A stretch of 64,000 nt of DNA from Ictalurus punctatus. Lineage: Eukaryota; Chordata; Actinopteri; Siluriformes; Ictaluridae. The position numbers and the translations under genes were made by a program. Positions 60,141 through 64,000 of the stretch are shown piece after piece. Position 1 is the first letter of the stretch. Every line of letters starts with the position of its first letter. The notes beneath the pieces are model-generated. The model was not told the DNA's origin and searched no databases. It saw only the letters and a list, made by a program, of their open reading frames with translations. The stretch is taken from assembly GCF_001660625.3 (NCBI RefSeq), contig NC_071284.1, forward strand, positions 26,292,047 to 26,356,046, given 5' to 3'.

Positions 60141-61427
60141 TATAATGTCCGTTATCACAAGCTTGTATATCAAAAACATTATTTACAAGTGAGACAAACC
60201 CATCAATAACAACTACCAAATTATACCACAGCACTGTTGTATTCTTGAATCAGAAGGTGTAGACAGTGGAAGCTTGTCCATAGGGGCAGGTGGAGGCCAG
60301 TAAATAATTGGAACTAAATCCATAAACAAAGTCAAAGTGCAAGTGCAGACCATGGTGACAGTGTTTCACACTCAACAAGAGTGGGAAACATAACAGCACG
60401 GCTCTAACAGTAGTTCTGGCTGTTCTGGTTATACTTTACATATTGATTGATCGTTTCTTTTTAAATAACTACTAGAATAAGAACAGTTAATTGTAGTGGA
60501 CTCAGACTTTTGGTTCTGGTTTGATACATATACAGTATGTGCAGCTTCAATTCATGACTTATCATTCTGTGAATAGAGATTCCCCTGGCCTCTGGCTAAA
60601 TCCATCTGGATCGACATCCTAATCGCTGTAATTTCACAGCTAATGATGATTGGACTAATGATGATAATCACCGATCGTGTATCTGCTCGTGTGTGAAGGC
60701 GGGACATGGAGGCTTACAGAAGGATAGGTCTGTCAATCTGGGATGGCACAAGATCCTGCCATTATCCTCTGACTGACGTTGCATGAATAAGGAGTCTGTG
60801 TTTCTTGGATATCCTAATAGGATTGCAGAGTTTTTGATTGCGCAGTGCGTTTTAGGAGACTTGCACTAGATTTATGGCATTTAATTTTGGCATTTTATTT
60901 CACTGTTAAAGCCTTATTGTGTGGACAAAAATGGTCATTCACTTTGGCTTTAAAGTGGGCCACTGGACCCTTTTTTCCCACTGTTAATTTTGTCTTGAAG
61001 ACACTGACATTTTTATTCTGGTAATCAGGTCACCTAGGACTGGTAATCAGGTCACCTTCAGAGGCTGAAACTAAATGCTAAAGTGAAACTAAATGTGTGT
61101 GATAGAGTTGCTCCTGTGTTTAAATGAAACCATTTCTCAAACCTACTGTTCAAGTCTAGAGAACATATTGTTCTTAAACAGCTGGGAAATATAGGCAGTT
61201 GCCAGAAGCTAGCTGAGTAATTAATTAAAAATATTTAGGTAGCATAAACAATGTAAAGGCATAAAACTGTGGAAGCCAGACAAAACTGTCTGGAATATTA
61301 ACATTTCTCACAGATGTGTTGTTAAATTGGTTTTAAAAAATGGACTCGGCATAACTGAAAGTTCACAGTAATTACACTTAATCGTGTAATTAGCAAGCTG
61401 AACTAATGAAGGAGCGCAGTAATTTGT

Positions 61428-61905
61428 ACACCTCAGTATTCCATACACCTCCGTATTCTTTACACATCAGTATTCCTTAAACATTAGTATTCCTTACCCG
61501 ACAATATTCCATACACCTCAATATTCCATACACCTCAATATTCCATACACCTCAGTATTCCATACACCTCAGTATTCTTTACACCTTAGTATTCCTTAAA
61601 CATCAGTATTCCTTACCCCTCATGATTCTTTACCCCTCAGTATTCCTTAAACATTAGTATTCCTTACAGCTCAGTATTCCTTAAACCTCAGTATTCCTTA
61701 CATCTCAGTATTCTGTACACTTGTGTATTCTTTACCCCTCATTATTCTGTACTCCTCAGTATTACTCGCACCTCAGTATTTTGTACTCCTTGGTTTTCCA
61801 TACACCTCAGTATTACTTGCATCTCTGTATTCCATACTCCCCTGTATTCTTTCTCATTATTCCTTAGATTTCAATATTCTGTACACCTCATTATTCTTTG
61901 CAATT
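61428..61905. repeat. Minisatellite, about 17-bp unit
   Basis: About 25-28 variable units near CACCTCAGTATTCCATA (variants CTTTACAC, CCTTAAACAT, CCTTACCC). Because the period is not a multiple of three, open frames across it (e.g. 61723-61977) are accidental. Confidence 0.92.
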
Positions 61906-62863
61906 CTTTGCAAAAAAAAAAGCATTAAAATCAGCATACAAGTTTACTTCATCGAGAAGAATTGTAAGCCTAAATAGCATGGTTGCACAGTATGGAATAC
62001 TGTTATTTTACTGTAAGCATGTTTTAGGAATACTGCTGACACACAATGATGAGAAAGGGGATTATTTATTTTTTAATTTTTGGTAACAATTTGGTATGAT
62101 AGTCCACTTTAGGCCGTCAATTTACAATAACATTTCATAGAATATATCAATAGAGTCCACATGAACTGAATTTGGAATTGGGATAAGACTATGGATGAGT
62201 TCATAGACTATGGATACTGTCTGAAGAGTGTCTACATTGGACTATCTAAATCTTTTCTTGTTGTTTTTCATTCATAGAGTCAAAGCTCAATGCACTACTT
62301 AGTTCTTGATATCTCTAAATACCAATGCCCAAATCTGTTACTTTTTGCTTAGCATGCATGTTAACAATTTGTTGCTTTTAGTAGTGATATTTTGGTAATA
62401 GTGTCCATTTGTTAATATGAAACCTACTGTTAATCATTTGAATACATTTGACCCGCTTTAACCTACTTTATTTTTTCGGTGTTGATTACAAACAGTAATA
62501 TACAGTCATTCATCCAGTGAGCATAGTAACACAATGGGCCTCATTTATAAATCTTTTATTTAAGTTGTGTGTAAATGTAGGTTTATTGTAGGCCAAACCT
62601 AAAAACTAACATTTCTTGCCAGATTTACAAAAGTTTAATGCAAAAATTTTCTTTTTGATGCTTTCTGCGTGCATATGTTGATAAATGCTAATCAGCCACA
62701 AATTACCACATTCACGGCATCACATTTAGTCACAACCACTAAACTTCATAAAAGGCTAAACTTAAAGAGAGGTGAAAAACGACATAATTATGACTAAGCA
62801 GTGAGTGCAGCTTGTGCCAATTCTTCCAGTAATGCAGCTCAGCCGTTGCAGTGCATCAACTGC

Positions 62864-62866
<3 letters not shown>

Positions 62867-62902
<36 letters not shown>
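62867..62902. repeat. (CA)n microsatellite
   Basis: About 18 uninterrupted CA units. Confidence 0.95.
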
Positions 62903-62905
<3 letters not shown>

Positions 62906-64000
62906 CTCATCCTCCTTTTATAGGGTGCAATTTCTTTTGTTCTAATTGAGCATCAGTTCTTAATTATGGACTTGTTTTGCAATGCTTTCTTTCAGGTCAT
63001 TAATATGAAAGGACCAGGGTTTTTAAAAAAAAAAGTTAATTAAGGCTGTCTGCTATTGAAATAAATAAGTAAACTTGATCGTTTAATACACGTAAATAAT
63101 TGTAGTAATTTTTCAGCAGTTATATGATTTGAAATCTATCAGTCGAGGTTCACATTAGTGTGTCTCCCATGTGCATAAAATTTTCAGGAGGGTATAGAAA
63201 AGATTTTTCCAACTAACTAGATTTTCCTGAACACCACAGTTTTTTTTTGTATGGGTGAAAAAGTCCTGCGAACGATTTACAAATAAATTTGTCCACATCC
63301 AGCGTCATAAATGAAGCCCAATGTATTGTAATGTTTAGAACGTTTCTATAAAGTGGCTAATGCTTGTGTAGAAACACAAAATAAACGTGAATTTGGCACA
63401 CTGTGAGGAACTGTGAGGAATTTTAGGTCCTGTATAAAAATTAGGTAACCCTGATGACTAAAGCACTTGGTCTTTATTAAGTATGTTGAGTATGTGTGAC
63501 CATCTGTTTTTCACAGTGGATAAGTCATTAATCATGCACATTGTAAAGAACTGCTTTTATTTTTATTTATTATCCAAAACTACTTCTCATTAACCCCTTA
63601 TTTAAAACAGATACTAATCCATTTTAGCAGTTTGATTAAAAAAAAAAATCTTGGTATGAAATTGAAAGATAATAATAATAATAATGACAATAACAACAGC
63701 AAAGAGACCTCTGTTTAAGATAAAGATCTCTTTAACAGTACTCCTGCTGCAACCAAACAAAAATTTTACCCTGCGGCTAATGTTCCACTCTGCTGCCAGA
63801 TGAATAATGATTTTAAACAAAGACACAGAAGTTTCAGATGGTTATTCATTAATGCAAGATTTGCTAGACATAGGTTTCTTGATCTATTCCGGAGAAATGT
63901 GTATATGTGCTGCTATGTGGTAATTTCCGGTTCACACACGGTCTTCATTATTTATTTATTTTTTTTAAGTTGATTTAGGCATACTTGGCCATGTGCTTTA

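Larger units (their letters stand above)
41939..64000 (+). other. arhgef17 intron 1 (runs off the window)
   Basis: No DH-domain exon (expected to begin near DMRKHVAMTLL) was recognised after the donor, so the rest of the window is read as intron. Repeat entries inside it are listed separately. Stretches where nothing is recognised: 41990-43780, 43905-46590 apart from a hairpin and purine tracts, 49570-51230, 51800-54480, 54615-56230, 57720-59850, 60145-61425 and 61910-64000. Some of these may contain conserved non-coding elements. Confidence 0.75.

Noticed and set aside
59716..60234. 172-codon minus-strand frame
   Set aside because: Reverse reading of a SINE core.
61428..61905. CRISPR-like array
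   Set aside because: Units are directly adjacent without unique spacers and vary among themselves; it is a minisatellite in a vertebrate genome.

Overview
The window is nuclear DNA from a teleost fish. It is AT-rich, contains vertebrate gene exons with introns, and is full of fish-type repeats: Tc1/mariner copies, hAT elements, tRNA-derived SINEs of the DANA/V-SINE type, an L2-like LINE end, and long (TG)n, (TA)n and (CT)n microsatellites. The repeat mix resembles catfish (Siluriformes). That order-level guess is an inference from remembered repeat sequences, not something the genes prove.

Two protein-coding loci are well supported, both on the + strand. The first is p2ry6, a UDP-type P2Y receptor whose coding region is a single exon at 31315-32322, preceded by a clear splice acceptor. 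The second is the very large first coding exon of arhgef17 (TEM4, a RhoGEF) at 37658-41938, ending at a splice donor. Its DH and downstream exons are not recognised in the window, so everything from 41939 to 64000 is read as intron 1 (at least 22 kb). P2RY6 and ARHGEF17 are also neighbours in the same order in mammals, so the pair is a conserved syntenic block.

Layout: 1-31 kb is gene-poor and built of nested transposons. These are a rearranged Tc1 at 1.8-2.4 kb; a Tc1 split by a solo LTR at 2.9-3.9 kb; a Tc1 at 9.9-11.2 kb next to a hAT at 11.3-12.8 kb; nested MITEs at 16.4-17.1 kb; an L2-like LINE end at 20.5-21.2 kb; a nearly complete Tc1 at 21.9-23.5 kb; a duplicated block at 23.6-25.6 kb; a further Tc1 carrying a hAT MITE at 25.6-26.5 kb; and a MITE carrying a full SINE at 27.6-28.6 kb. 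The 5 kb between p2ry6 and arhgef17 contains two diverged copies of one LINE-SINE-SINE composite. Intron 1 of arhgef17 carries a fold-back element, a TIR element, a chimeric Tc1, several SINEs and a 17-bp minisatellite.

No new enzymatic or defence system was found. The more interesting material is structural: duplicated blocks that date insertions, an internally inverted transposon, a transposon chimera, strong hairpins, a minimal start-stop uORF in front of p2ry6, and a shared 3' tail linking an L2-like LINE to a SINE. All family names rest on recognition by eye; no database search was run.
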